A stretch of DNA of 55,331 nucleotides from Negativicoccus succinicivorans (GCF_014207605.1 NZ_JACHHI010000004.1:87384-142714), one strand, 5' to 3'. Shown: positions 18,399 through 27,253, numbered from the stretch's first letter. Made by a program: numbers and translations. Notes: a model not told the origin generated them from the letters alone.

Positions 18399-21300
18399 GT
18401 GAGTGATACTATGAAATCCGGATTTTGGCAAAAAATAAAAAACTCCGCGCGTTTGCAGGAACTTTTGACCGCGTTTCAGACGCGCGGCGCGCAACTGATC
18501 CACGGCGGGAGCACGGCGCAGGAAGCGGCGCTGGTGGCGGCCGCTATGCAAGGCGGCTTGCGGCACGCGGTGATCATCGTGGAAGACGCGGCGACGCGAC
18601 AGAAATGGGAAGATGATTTGCGCTTTTTCGCGCCCGAAATTCCCGTTTACGAATTTCCGTGGGTTGAACCCGCGCCGCAGCATGTGGCGGCGCAAAGCAC
18701 GGAGACGCGGGCCTTACGGACGCGCGCGCTCGCGGCATTGCAAGCTGACGAGCCGGCCGCGGTCATCGCGACGATTCGTGAAGCGAGCGCTAAAATCGCC
18801 GCGCCGCCAGATCTCGCCAAGCAAATGACGACGCTTTCTTTAGGCGACGCGCGGGATCGGGAAACCTGGTTCGCGCGTTTGGTGGCGCAAGGCTACGCGC
18901 GTGAGGAACAGGTGGAAAGTTGCGGCGAATTCGCGGTACGCGGCGATATTGTCGATATTTACGCGCCGAATTACGAGTATCCGTTGCGGTTGGAATTTTT
19001 CGGCGATGAAATTGACAGCATTCGCAGTTTTGATCCGGTGACGCAACGTTCCGTCAGTACCTACGAGACAGTGACGCTGGCGCCGTTCGCGCTGCCCGAA
19101 GGCGCGAGCAGTTTGCTGGCGTACTTGGCGGACGGGGCGCTGATTTGCGATGAACCGAGCCGCACGGCGGAAGCGTTGCGCGCGCTGCGCAAAGAAGACG
19201 CAGAGAAAAGCAAGCGGCATTGGTCGTGGACGGAACTTTTACGCGATTCCCAAGCGCGCAGTACGGTTTTCTTCGCGCTGATTTCGTTGCGTGTGCCGGG
19301 GGCGGAGGTTCATGCGCGCTATCCGCTGGACGGCCGACCGGCGCCCACATTTCGTAACCAATGGCCGCATTTTGTGCAGTCGGTGCAAAAATGGTCGCGG
19401 CAAGGCTACGCGACGATTATCGCGGCGGCGGATGAAACGAAGCGGGCGACACTGGAAACGACCCTGCGCGAGGCGGGCATTTTCCCGACGGATGAAGTGG
19501 CGGCGGGCATGGTCACGATTGTTGCGGAAAATGTCGATACCGGTTTTATTTGGCCGCAGGAAAAAGTGGTTGTGCTCGCCACCGCGGATATTTTCGGCAC
19601 GCAGAAAAAACGGCGGCGCAGACAGGTTCGTCACGGCAACGAGATCCGCTATTTCTCCGATCTGACGGAAGGCGATTACGTGGTGCACCAGGTGCACGGC
19701 ATCGGTCGCTATACGGGTCTGGAAACGATTACGCTGAACGGCGCGAACCGCGATTATTTGCGGATCGAATACGCGGGCGAGGATCGGCTGTTTTTGCCGG
19801 TCGAGCGTATTCAGCAGCTGGAAAAATATATCGCGCCGGATGGAACGGTGCCGACGCTGCACAAAATGGGCGGCGCGCAATGGACGAAAACGAAGGCCCG
19901 CGCGCAGAAATCGATTGACGATTTGGCGGATAAACTGGTGGCGCTGTACGCCGAGCGCGAAGTGGAGCCGGGTTTCGCGTTTCCGCCGGACACGCCCTGG
20001 CAACGTGAATTTGAAGACGCCTTTATGTATGAAGAAACGCCCGATCAGTTGCAGGCCGCGGCCGAGATCAAAGCGTCAATGGAAAAGCCGCAGCCGATGG
20101 ATCGATTGCTTTGCGGCGATGTCGGCTTCGGCAAGACGGAAGTCGCGATGCGGGCCGTTTTTAAGGCGGTTATGGCGAATAAGCAGGTCGCCGTCTTAGT
20201 ACCTACGACCGTGCTTTCGCAGCAGCATTATCGCACGTTTAGCGCGCGTTTGGGCCCGTTCGGCGTCAATGTGGCGGTGTTGAACCGGTTCCGCAGCGCG
20301 GCGGAGAAAAAAGAAATTTTGCGCGGCGTGAAAAATGGCACGATTGATGTGTTGATCGGCACGCACGCGCTGTTGAATAAAGCGGTGCAATTCCGCGATT
20401 TGGGACTGTTGGTAGTCGATGAAGAGCAACGGTTCGGCGTCGCGCAGAAAGAAAAGTGGAAAGCGCGCAACACGATGGTCGATGTGCTTACGCTTTCGGC
20501 GACGCCGATCCCGCGCACGCTGCATATGTCGCTTGCCGGCGTGCGCGAGCTTTCGGTGATGTATACGGCGCCGGCGGATCGTCAGCCGGTGCAAACGTAT
20601 GTGGCGGAAACCTCAGACGCGATTTTGCGTGACGCGATTTTGGCGGAAGTGCAGCGCGGCGGGCAGGTCTATTTTGTGTACAATCGGATCGCGACGATTC
20701 GCGACATGGTGCGCAAGCTGGAAAGAATCGTCGGACCGTCGGTCACGTTTGATATCGCGCACGGCGCGATGTCCGGCGAAGAGCTGGAACGGGTCATGGC
20801 AGATTTTTACGCGGGCGATTTTGATGTGCTCGTCTGCACCAGCCTGATTGAAAACGGACTGGACCAGCCGAACGCCAATACCATTATCGTGTACGACGCG
20901 GATCGGCTCGGCCTCTCGCAGCTGTACCAGATGCGCGGGCGCGTGGGGCGTTCGGAGCGCAACGCGTTCGCGTATTTTCTGTATCGGCCGGATCAGATTA
21001 TGAATGAGGCGGCGGAAAAACGTCTGTACGCGATTCGCGAATTTACCGAACTCGGCGCCGGGTTCAAAATCGCGATGCGTGATTTAGAAATTCGCGGCGC
21101 GGGGAATTTGCTCGGTAGTGAACAGCACGGCAATATGGTCGGCGTCGGTTTCACCACGTATACGACGATGCTCGATGAGGCGATCGCCGCCCGACAGGGC
21201 GAACGCGCGCCGCGTAAATCGGTGGCGGCGCCGCTCTTGGAACTGACCGCGGAAGCGTATATTCCGGACCGTTACATTGAAGATCCGACGCAAAAACTCG

Positions 21301-21689
21301 AAATGTACCGTCGTTTGGCGGAAGTGGATACGGCGGTCGAAGTGTCCGACCTGATCGACGAATTGGTGGACCGGTTCGGCACGCCGCCCACGCCGGTGGA
21401 ACAATTACTGCGCGTGGCGCAGTTGCGCGTGCTCGCGGCGAAAGCCGGCATCGGCAGTATTCGCGAACTGCAAAATACGGTGGAAATCACGTGGAACCGA
21501 CCGGAAGCGATGGCGACTTGGGATGTGTCCAAGGTGCCCGCGAAAGTGATGAAAAGTTTACGCTTTTTGCCAGGCGAGGTGCCGCGTGCTACAATAAATA
21601 AGTTACAGTGGAGTCATTCCGCGGTGGATTTTCTGCCGGAAATATTAGCGGCTTTTTTACAGGAAGATATTGCGCAAAGCAAGGAGTAA
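18399..21689 (+). CDS. mfd: Transcription-repair coupling factor
   Basis: ATP-dependent translocase that removes stalled RNA polymerase from DNA lesions and recruits UvrA. 1096 aa, slightly shorter than many Mfd proteins. Order: UvrB-like N-terminal region (1 to about 300), RNA-polymerase interaction domain near 424 (GDYVVHQVHGIGRY), helicase with Walker A near 573 (GDVGFGKTEVA) and DEEQ near 674, then the C-terminal TRCF region. The start is uncertain: GTG 18399 or ATG 18411, neither with a clear ribosome binding site, right behind a terminator hairpin. Genes following mfd match the Firmicutes order spoVB-mazG-hup. Confidence 0.97.
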   Translation: MSDTMKSGFWQKIKNSARLQELLTAFQTRGAQLIHGGSTAQEAALVAAAMQGGLRHAVIIVEDAATRQKWEDDLRFFAPEIPVYEFPWVEPAPQHVAAQSTETRALRTRALAALQADEPAAVIATIREASAKIAAPPDLAKQMTTLSLGDARDRETWFARLVAQGYAREEQVESCGEFAVRGDIVDIYAPNYEYPLRLEFFGDEIDSIRSFDPVTQRSVSTYETVTLAPFALPEGASSLLAYLADGALICDEPSRTAEALRALRKEDAEKSKRHWSWTELLRDSQARSTVFFALISLRVPGAEVHARYPLDGRPAPTFRNQWPHFVQSVQKWSRQGYATIIAAADETKRATLETTLREAGIFPTDEVAAGMVTIVAENVDTGFIWPQEKVVVLATADIFGTQKKRRRRQVRHGNEIRYFSDLTEGDYVVHQVHGIGRYTGLETITLNGANRDYLRIEYAGEDRLFLPVERIQQLEKYIAPDGTVPTLHKMGGAQWTKTKARAQKSIDDLADKLVALYAEREVEPGFAFPPDTPWQREFEDAFMYEETPDQLQAAAEIKASMEKPQPMDRLLCGDVGFGKTEVAMRAVFKAVMANKQVAVLVPTTVLSQQHYRTFSARLGPFGVNVAVLNRFRSAAEKKEILRGVKNGTIDVLIGTHALLNKAVQFRDLGLLVVDEEQRFGVAQKEKWKARNTMVDVLTLSATPIPRTLHMSLAGVRELSVMYTAPADRQPVQTYVAETSDAILRDAILAEVQRGGQVYFVYNRIATIRDMVRKLERIVGPSVTFDIAHGAMSGEELERVMADFYAGDFDVLVCTSLIENGLDQPNANTIIVYDADRLGLSQLYQMRGRVGRSERNAFAYFLYRPDQIMNEAAEKRLYAIREFTELGAGFKIAMRDLEIRGAGNLLGSEQHGNMVGVGFTTYTTMLDEAIAARQGERAPRKSVAAPLLELTAEAYIPDRYIEDPTQKLEMYRRLAEVDTAVEVSDLIDELVDRFGTPPTPVEQLLRVAQLRVLAAKAGIGSIRELQNTVEITWNRPEAMATWDVSKVPAKVMKSLRFLPGEVPRATINKLQWSHSAVDFLPEILAAFLQEDIAQSKE

Positions 21690-21692
21690 TGT

Positions 21693-23291
21693 GTGAGTAA
21701 AGATACATTTATTCGCGGGGCGATGATTTTAACGATCGCGGGCATCATCGTGAAAATCATCGGCGCGGTCAACCGCATTTTGCTATCCCGCTTACTGGGC
21801 GGCGAAGGCATCGGCTTATACCAGATGGCCTATCCGATTTATTTATTGGCCTTAAGTATTTCATCGGCGGGCTTGCCGGTAGCGATCTCGATCATGGTGG
21901 CGGAAAAGAACGCGATCCGCGACTATATCGGCGCGCAACGAGTATTTAGGATCTCGTCGTTGGCGCTGACCGTCACGGGCTTTGTTTTCAGTCTGCTTTT
22001 ATACGCGGGCGCGCATTGGCTGGTCGATACGGGACTGGTGCGGGATCCGCGCGCGTACTGGGCACTGGTCGCGCTTTCGCCGGCGATTTTTATCGTTACG
22101 ATTGTTTCCTGTCTGCGCGGCTACTTCCAAGGCTTGCAGGAAATGAAACCGACCGCGATCAGTCAAATTTTGGAACAGTTGTTCCGCGTCGTGACCATGA
22201 TCGCGTTCGCCGTTTTACTGTTGCCGTACGGTTTGGAATACGCGGCGGCGGGGGCGACGTTCGGCGCGTTCCCGGGCGCGTTGATCGCACTCGTGGCGCT
22301 GGGAATATTCTATTACCGCGATCGCCATGAACGCCGGCGCATGCTGGCCGATCAGGATACGACATTGCCGCGCGAATCGCTCAAAACGATTTTGAAACGT
22401 TTATTGGTGCTGGCGTTGCCAGTTTCCTTGGCGAATATTATGCTGCCGGTAGTGGCCAACATCGATTTATTTGTCGTGCCGCATCGCTTGGCGGTGGCGG
22501 GGTATTCGGTCGAGGAATCAACCGAACTTTTCGGATACTTGACGGGGATGGCGACATCGCTCGTGAACTTGCCGACCATTTTAACGGCATCGCTCGCCGC
22601 GAGCCTTGTGCCGGCGATTTCGGCAGCGTACATGGTGCATGATCGCGCGCAGATTTTTCGCCGCACGGATGTCGCCATGCGGATCGCCAATATTTTAACC
22701 ATTCCTTCGTTTGTCGGACTTTGCGTCATCGCGACGCCGATTTCGCTCATGCTCTACGCTACACCGAACGCGGGATCGTCGATTCAAATCATGAGTTTCG
22801 GCATCTTTCTGCTGGGGGTACAGCAGGTAACGACAGGCATTTTACAAGGCATGGGGCGGACGGCGATCCCGCTCATCAATATGGTCGTGAGCGCCGCCGT
22901 AAAATTTATTTTAAACTGGACATTGACGGCGATACCGGCGCTCGGTATTGAAGGCGCCGCATGGGCGACCAACGCCGATTTCGGCGTGGCGGCGTTGTTA
23001 AATCTCTACTTCCTGCATAAATATCTTGATTACCGCATGGATTGGCAGCATACCGCGCGTATTTTCGCCGCCGCCATCGGTATGGGCGTCTTTACGTATT
23101 TCGGCTATACGAGCCTCGCGGCGGCCGTGCACAGCAATACGCTGGCGACGTTGGGCGCGATCATCATCGGCATGATCGTCTATACGGTCGGTTTGATTTT
23201 GGCGAAAGGCATCTCGTCTAAAGATGTCGCCATGCTGCCGAAAATCGGCCCGAAATTGGCGCCGATCATCGCCCGCTGGGAGCATCGCTGA
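21693..23291 (+). CDS. SpoVB/MurJ-like polysaccharide (lipid II) flippase
   Basis: A polytopic membrane protein of the MOP/MATE superfamily, 532 aa, with about 14 predicted hydrophobic segments. The opening (GAMILTIAGIIVKIIGAVNR, then LLGGEGIGLYQMAYPIY) is typical of the SpoVB/YabM/YtgP branch, whose members flip undecaprenyl-linked wall precursors across the inner membrane. GTG start 21693, three bases after the mfd stop, with AAGGAG ahead of it. Its stop overlaps the mazG start by one base. The substrate is inferred, not seen. Confidence 0.88.
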   Translation: MSKDTFIRGAMILTIAGIIVKIIGAVNRILLSRLLGGEGIGLYQMAYPIYLLALSISSAGLPVAISIMVAEKNAIRDYIGAQRVFRISSLALTVTGFVFSLLLYAGAHWLVDTGLVRDPRAYWALVALSPAIFIVTIVSCLRGYFQGLQEMKPTAISQILEQLFRVVTMIAFAVLLLPYGLEYAAAGATFGAFPGALIALVALGIFYYRDRHERRRMLADQDTTLPRESLKTILKRLLVLALPVSLANIMLPVVANIDLFVVPHRLAVAGYSVEESTELFGYLTGMATSLVNLPTILTASLAASLVPAISAAYMVHDRAQIFRRTDVAMRIANILTIPSFVGLCVIATPISLMLYATPNAGSSIQIMSFGIFLLGVQQVTTGILQGMGRTAIPLINMVVSAAVKFILNWTLTAIPALGIEGAAWATNADFGVAALLNLYFLHKYLDYRMDWQHTARIFAAAIGMGVFTYFGYTSLAAAVHSNTLATLGAIIIGMIVYTVGLILAKGISSKDVAMLPKIGPKLAPIIARWEHR

Positions 23292-24334
23292 TGCGACACG
23301 AGCAATGGCTGCGGGAACTGGGCTGGAACCCCGCTGACGGGTATCGCATTTGCAATGAGATTCCCGCTGAACGCGTAGTGCCGATTATATTGACAGAGGA
23401 AGCGATTTCAAAATTCGCCGGCGCGCGCATTGACGGCGAGTTCCGCGCGTATCGCAGCGGCGTGTGGGAAAAACATGTTGACGCCACGCTGCCGGCAGAG
23501 AGTGAAGCGGTGGTATTGGCGCCGCGGGCGGCCGTCGCGGCGGAAGTGCTCGCTCTTTACCGCATCATGAAAACATTGCGCGGCGAAACGGGTTGCCCTT
23601 GGGATCGCAAGCAGACGCACGCGAGCCTGCGCCGTTACTTGATCGAAGAAACGCATGAAGTGTTGGACGCTATCGATCGGCGCGATATGGAACTGTTGCA
23701 AGAGGAATTGGGGGACGTTTTGTTGCAGGTCGTTTTTCACAGCGAACTGGCGGCGGAACGCGGACAATTTAATTTCGCCGACGTCGCGCGTGGCATCGCG
23801 CATAAAATGACGATTCGTCATCCGCATGTTTTTGGCGATTCGGACGGGCGAAAAGTCGATTTTTCCGATTTTGACTGGGAAAAACAGAAAAAAGTCCATA
23901 AAAAACGGCAAAATATCCTTGACGGCGTGCCTAAAGGCTTGCCAAGTCTCTTATTAGCATGTAAAATACAAGAGAAAACAGCACGCGTCGGCTTTGATTG
24001 GTCGTCGGTTGGTCCCGCATTGGAAAAGTTGACAGAAGAATGGCAGGAAGTCCGTGAAGCTCTTTCTGAAGAAAGCCCAACTCATTTAGAAGAAGAGTGC
24101 GGCGATGTCCTCTTTGCGACTGTCAATGTTCTCCGTCATCTGGGAGTAGAGCCCGAAACCGCGTTGCGGCGGGCGAACGCCAAATATGTTGAACGCTTTC
24201 ATTTCATCGAAGAGCGGCTCCGTAGGATGAACAAATCTTGGGACACAACGACTCCGGAAGAGTTGAATACGTACTGGAATGACGCTAAAGCGCAACTGGC
24301 GCGGCGTGGCGTAACGGGTTCACCGTTCGAGTGA
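23291..24334 (+). CDS. mazG: Nucleoside triphosphate pyrophosphohydrolase MazG with extra N-terminal region
   Basis: MazG hydrolyses (d)NTPs to monophosphates, a house-cleaning role. Two MazG repeats are visible. The first starts near residue 95 (GCPWDRKQTHASLRRYLIEE with the EELGD metal-binding segment). The second starts near 215, with an EEECGDVLFA segment. In many Firmicutes the N-terminal part is a full tetrapyrrole methylase-like domain (YabN). Here only about 90 residues precede the MazG repeats and I do not recognise them. Translation is coupled to the flippase gene (TGATG overlap). Confidence 0.93.
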   Translation: MRHEQWLRELGWNPADGYRICNEIPAERVVPIILTEEAISKFAGARIDGEFRAYRSGVWEKHVDATLPAESEAVVLAPRAAVAAEVLALYRIMKTLRGETGCPWDRKQTHASLRRYLIEETHEVLDAIDRRDMELLQEELGDVLLQVVFHSELAAERGQFNFADVARGIAHKMTIRHPHVFGDSDGRKVDFSDFDWEKQKKVHKKRQNILDGVPKGLPSLLLACKIQEKTARVGFDWSSVGPALEKLTEEWQEVREALSEESPTHLEEECGDVLFATVNVLRHLGVEPETALRRANAKYVERFHFIEERLRRMNKSWDTTTPEELNTYWNDAKAQLARRGVTGSPFE

Positions 24335-24372
24335 GTTCGCAACGCGGACTCTAATCAAGAGGAGGGTTCATT

Positions 24373-24678
24373 ATGAACAAAACAGAATTGATTGCTAATG
24401 TTGCCGAGATGTCGGAGATTACGAAAAAGGATGCCGAAAAAGTCGTAAAAGCGATGTTCGAATGCATCAGCGAAACCTTGGCTAAAGGCGAAAAAGTACA
24501 GATCATCGGTTTCGGTACGTTCGAAGTTCGCGAACGCAAAGCTCGTGAAGGCCACAACCCGTCTAACCCGAAACAGAAAATTAAAATTCCGGCTTCCAAG
24601 AGCCCGGCTTTCAAAGCTGGTAAACAGCTCAAAGAACGCGTTAACGTAAAACCGGCTAAAAAAGCTCGCAGAAAATAA
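24373..24678 (+). CDS. hup: DNA-binding protein HU
   Basis: A small basic nucleoid protein, 101 aa. The complete HU fold is recognisable: [12 protein letters not shown] helix, [15 protein letters not shown] beta-arm entry and the arm-tip region [15 protein letters not shown]. The tail is Lys/Arg-rich (about 10 residues beyond the usual end). A strong ribosome binding site (AAGAGGAGG) precedes the ATG. Its codon use and own terminator suit a highly expressed gene. Confidence 0.97.
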   Translation: MNKTELIANVAEMSEITKKDAEKVVKAMFECISETLAKGEKVQIIGFGTFEVRERKAREGHNPSNPKQKIKIPASKSPAFKAGKQLKERVNVKPAKKARRK

Positions 24679-24701
24679 GATACGTTCATAAAATAACGTA
24701 T

Positions 24702-24737
24702 AAAATAACTCCCCGGCAATGCTTGGGGAGTTATTTT
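24702..24737 (+). terminator. Intrinsic terminator of hup
   Basis: 13-bp stem (24702-24714 / 24725-24737) with a 10-base loop, ending in T4. Confidence 0.9.
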
Positions 24738-24801
24738 AGTATATAAAGTCCGTGACTATATAAAAAATAATGATTAAAATGCAAATCAATAGGATTTACA
24801 T

Positions 24802-24830
24802 TTGACACCCGATTTTACCTGTGCTACTAT
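24802..24830 (+). promoter_or_regulatory. Promoter of the tandem cobalamin riboswitch transcript
   Basis: TTGACA (24802-24807), 17-base spacer, TACTAT (24825-24830); start expected near 24837, just ahead of the first aptamer. Confidence 0.8.
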
Positions 24831-24850
24831 ATACACAAGTTCAGATTGAT

Positions 24851-24996
24851 CTATAGGTGCCGAAAGGCCATAGAGGGAAGCCGGTGCGAATCCGGCACGG
24901 TCCCGCCACTGTAAAGCGGAGCGAGTTCCAAAAGCCACTGGGAAACCGGGAAGGCGGAGCAAGCGATGAAGCGAAGTCAGGAGACCTGCCTATGGG
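24851..24996 (+). ncRNA. Cobalamin riboswitch, first of two
   Basis: Contains the B12-box landmarks: GCCGGTGCGAATCCGGC hairpin, GGTCCCGCCACTG, AAAGCCACTGGGAAACCGGG and GTCAGGAGACCTGCC. The closing stem pairs CTATAGG with CCTATGG. It is followed by a terminator at 25055, so it probably switches transcription in response to a cobalamin. Confidence 0.95.
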
Positions 24997-25054
24997 AAGT
25001 TTCCGTTTGACCTACGAGCGATAGGGAAGGAGAATACGAGCGATCACGCCGTGT

Positions 25055-25081
25055 CTCTTTGCCTACGCAAAGAGCTTTTTT
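25055..25081 (+). terminator. Terminator after the first riboswitch
   Basis: 8-bp perfect stem CTCTTTGC / GCAAAGAG, 4-base loop, then C and T6; the expression platform of the first riboswitch. Confidence 0.88.
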
Positions 25082-25094
25082 AATTGCATATTTC

Positions 25095-25241
25095 CGTATG
25101 GATGCCGAAAGGCCATGAGGGAAGCCGGTGCGAATCCGGCGCGGTCCCGCCACTGTGAAGCGGAGCGAGTTCCAAAAGCCACTGGGAAACCGGGAAGGCG
25201 GAGCAAGCGATGATGCGAAGTCAGGAGACCTGTCCATATGC
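25095..25241 (+). ncRNA. Cobalamin riboswitch, second of two
   Basis: A near-copy of the first aptamer, starting about 245 bases downstream of it with the same conserved blocks; it differs mainly in the closing stem (GTATGGA with TCCATAT) and a few loop bases. Only about 15 bases separate it from the terminator of the first, so both act on one transcript. Confidence 0.95.
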
Positions 25242-25281
25242 AGCACCCGTCAGACTCACGAGCGATGAGAAGGGGAGATTT

Positions 25282-25312
25282 GTTCTCTTCGCGTTGTGAG
25301 AGAACATTTTTT
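25282..25312 (+). terminator. Terminator after the second riboswitch
   Basis: 7-bp stem GTTCTCT (25282-25288) / AGAGAAC (25299-25305), then A and T7. Confidence 0.85.
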
Positions 25313-25313
25313 T

Positions 25314-25522
25314 CTTGGTAACTTGCTCTTAGGGGCAGTTATATAAAAGGATCTCAGGATCCGGTAACAAGATATATTGGCCTATGTTTTGTTACATCCA
25401 TCTCCTTGTGAAGAGGATACTGACAGGGAACAGTATTCTCTTCCCTCCTTTGTTAATCATGTCATGTGTAATAATAATGATTCATCCCCCCACCCGGCAG
25501 AGGAAACTCTGCCTCTTTTTTT
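25314..25522 (+). ncRNA. Candidate noncoding RNA made under control of the tandem riboswitches
   Basis: This is the only transcribed segment between the second riboswitch terminator and the next terminator. It holds GGATC-TCAG-GATCC (25349-25362), a 12-bp hairpin (25411-25422 / 25431-25442, one G-U pair) and the terminator hairpin at 25496-25513. No frame with a ribosome binding site is seen. Riboswitch-controlled noncoding RNAs are known in the Listeria/Enterococcus eut systems. An alternative is that the original downstream gene was lost. Confidence 0.45.
25496..25522 (+). terminator. Terminator ending the riboswitch-controlled transcript
   Basis: 7-bp stem GGCAGAG / CTCTGCC with a GAAA tetraloop, then TC and T7. 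Confidence 0.9.
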
Positions 25523-25626
25523 GTCATATTATAGACAAATAAAAGAGATGCTTTTATTGCTATGCGATATAAAAAGCAAATGCGGAAGATACGCACGAAG
25601 ATTAAACGGCTCAATAACGCCAAATA

Positions 25627-25656
25627 TTGACGGATGATGAATTCGTAGTATACAAT
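25627..25656 (+). promoter_or_regulatory. Probable tRNA promoter
   Basis: TTGACG (25627-25632), 18-base spacer, TACAAT (25651-25656); 44 bases before the tRNA. Confidence 0.55.
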
Positions 25657-25699
25657 AATCGCATACCCTTTGAACGCGGTTTATTTCCGCGGAACGCTT

Positions 25700-25783
25700 G
25701 CGAGAGTGGCGGAATGGCAGACGCACCAGATTTAGGATCTGGCGCCTTCGGGCGTGGGGGTTCAAGTCCCTTCTCTCGCACCA
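25700..25783 (+). tRNA. tRNA-Leu (anticodon UAG)
   Basis: The acceptor stem GCGAGAG (25700-25706) pairs with CTCTCGC, and CCA is encoded (25781-25783). The anticodon arm is CCAGA-TTTAGGA-TCTGG with anticodon TAG, the class II variable arm is long and GC-rich, and the T arm contains GGTTCAAGTCC. It reads CUN/CUA leucine codons. The integrase of element 1 lies directly downstream in the opposite orientation, so the 3' end of this gene is the likely attachment site. Confidence 0.97.
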
Positions 25784-25901
25784 TCTCTTTTTTAGGGTTT
25801 TCTACGATTTCACAGTGTTTTAAATGCTCATGATTGACCGTCGGGAGCCTTTTGTTTGGGCGTTTTACAGTTTTGTAGAGTTTCAGACGGTTGCGAGGCT
25901 G

Positions 25902-25940
25902 TGCCCATTTTTTGCCCCTTTTTTCAGTCGTGCCCCTTTT
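25902..25940 (+). repeat. Candidate integrase arm-type sites
   Basis: Three direct copies of TGCCCC/A followed by a T-run (near 25902, 25913 and 25931) between the tRNA and the integrase stop codon. On the minus strand they read AAAAGGGGCA, a typical arm-site look at phage integrase ends. Inference only. Confidence 0.45.
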
Positions 25941-25970
25941 CATAAAAAATGGATAATAAAAGAGAGCCGG

Positions 25971-27128
25971 TTACATGCCGGCTCTTATTTTTTCTATCGC
26001 GTTGATGACAACTTCTTTTTGCGTCTTAGTGACGTGAGTATATATTTCCATGGTCGTTTTCATGGAAGAGTGCCCGACGCGTTCCATGACGGCTTTTATC
26101 GGAACGCCAGCCGCCAGAAGTAAACTGACGTGTGTATGCCGGAAGACGTGAGTGGATAAGTTGTCGGCGCAGCTGATTTTTTGCAGGTAGCGGTTTGCTT
26201 CACGAAGGCTAAACGGAGTGCCGCGGGCAGTGGTAAAAATATATCCGTAGTTTTCATAACCTTTCCACCAGCGATATAAGCGGGTATTATCGGCGATGAA
26301 ATATTCGATAATCGTAACGGCGCGGCTGTCTAGTGCTACATCTCGGTAAGACGCGCTCGTTTTCGGCGTGCCGCGCTGTTTTGGGTGCCCGTTCGGTAAA
26401 AAGGGGAGAATTGTGCCGTTTATGTTGATTTTAGCCCCTTCTCGGTCGTAGTCCTGCACGCGCAGGGCGGCAAGCTCGCCGAAACGCAGACCCGTTAGCG
26501 ACATAAACTCTATCGCCATTCCCATACGATAATGCATCGATTTTAGCTCGTCTAATACGGCTTTGAGTTGGTCGGCATCCAGAAATTTATATTTTTGCTT
26601 GGCGGCGTCTTCCGGCGTGTTTGGCTGTCGTTGTACCTCAATATCTTCTAAATAGGCGATATCCTTCACGTAGCCCATTTTACGCGCGAACCGGATGATT
26701 GACCGGAATGTATCGGCGTGCTTGGCGATATACGCGCGTTTAAGCCCGCGCCCTTGCAAGTCGTTAATGCCTTGTTGGATCATAGGCAGCTTGATCTCGC
26801 TTACCAGTACGTCCGGCGGAAGCATACGAATAAGCCGGTTGATTATACCGTTGATGTTGCGGCGGGTGGAGATCTTAAGAGCGGGAGCCCTGTACTTTTC
26901 ATACTCACGCGCGGCTTGTTCAAAAGTGACGCGGGTGTACGATGTATCAGAAAGTTTCGCGTTTATTTTAGCCGCCAACATTGCGGTTGCGTGTTTAATA
27001 GCAGGCCGTGAACAAGTAGGCAGTGTGACAGATGTTTTACGGCGCTTACCCGTGTTCGGGTCGACATACCGTTCACAGTAGCGATATGCGGCGGTACCGT
27101 CTTGTAGTGTTTGTTCTTCTATCCACAT
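25971..27128 (-). CDS. Tyrosine recombinase (integrase) of element 1
   Basis: Site-specific recombinase, 385 aa. An N-terminal arm-binding region (WIEEQTLQDGTAAYRY, AP2-like) is followed by a SAM-like core-binding domain (about 65-165) and the catalytic domain. Catalytic residues: R215 (TGLRFGEL), H327 and R330 (THVFRHTH), H353 (VGHSS) and Tyr363 (MEIYTH). It points toward tRNA-Leu(UAG), which fits integration there. Clearly related in layout to the integrase at 45180-46322, but in a different site. It is the last gene of the leftward series AlbA_2-integrase. Confidence 0.95.
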   Translation of the reverse strand: MWIEEQTLQDGTAAYRYCERYVDPNTGKRRKTSVTLPTCSRPAIKHATAMLAAKINAKLSDTSYTRVTFEQAAREYEKYRAPALKISTRRNINGIINRLIRMLPPDVLVSEIKLPMIQQGINDLQGRGLKRAYIAKHADTFRSIIRFARKMGYVKDIAYLEDIEVQRQPNTPEDAAKQKYKFLDADQLKAVLDELKSMHYRMGMAIEFMSLTGLRFGELAALRVQDYDREGAKININGTILPFLPNGHPKQRGTPKTSASYRDVALDSRAVTIIEYFIADNTRLYRWWKGYENYGYIFTTARGTPFSLREANRYLQKISCADNLSTHVFRHTHVSLLLAAGVPIKAVMERVGHSSMKTTMEIYTHVTKTQKEVVINAIEKIRAGM

Positions 27129-27169
27129 AAAAATACCTCCTTTGGCACGAGAAACTAAGCCGGGAGGTG

Positions 27170-27253
27170 TGGTATAATAACAGTGTTCTTGGTAGGCCTC
27201 CGGGCTTACTTGCCCGTCATCGTGTTGGTAGCACGGTGACGGGTGTTTTTTTG
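27170..27253 (+). ncRNA. Candidate small RNA divergent from integrase 1
   Basis: An extended -10 (TGGTATAAT, 27170-27178) faces away from the integrase. It is followed about 30 bases later by CGGGC/GCCCG and then a 12-bp hairpin with loop TTGGTAG and T7 (CCCGTCA.../...TGACGGG, ending at 27253). The two hairpins share CCCG, so they exclude each other like an attenuator. Element 2 has a similar arrangement at 46341-46470. Confidence 0.45.

Noticed and set aside
25314-25522. ANTAR-type double hairpin as in eut regulatory RNAs
   Set aside because: The loops are TCAG, an 8-base loop and GAAA, not the paired hexaloops with A1 and G4 expected for ANTAR targets.
25384-25542. 52-codon open frame in the segment after the riboswitches
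   Set aside because: No ribosome binding site, and it runs through the terminator hairpin and T-run; composition looks non-coding.
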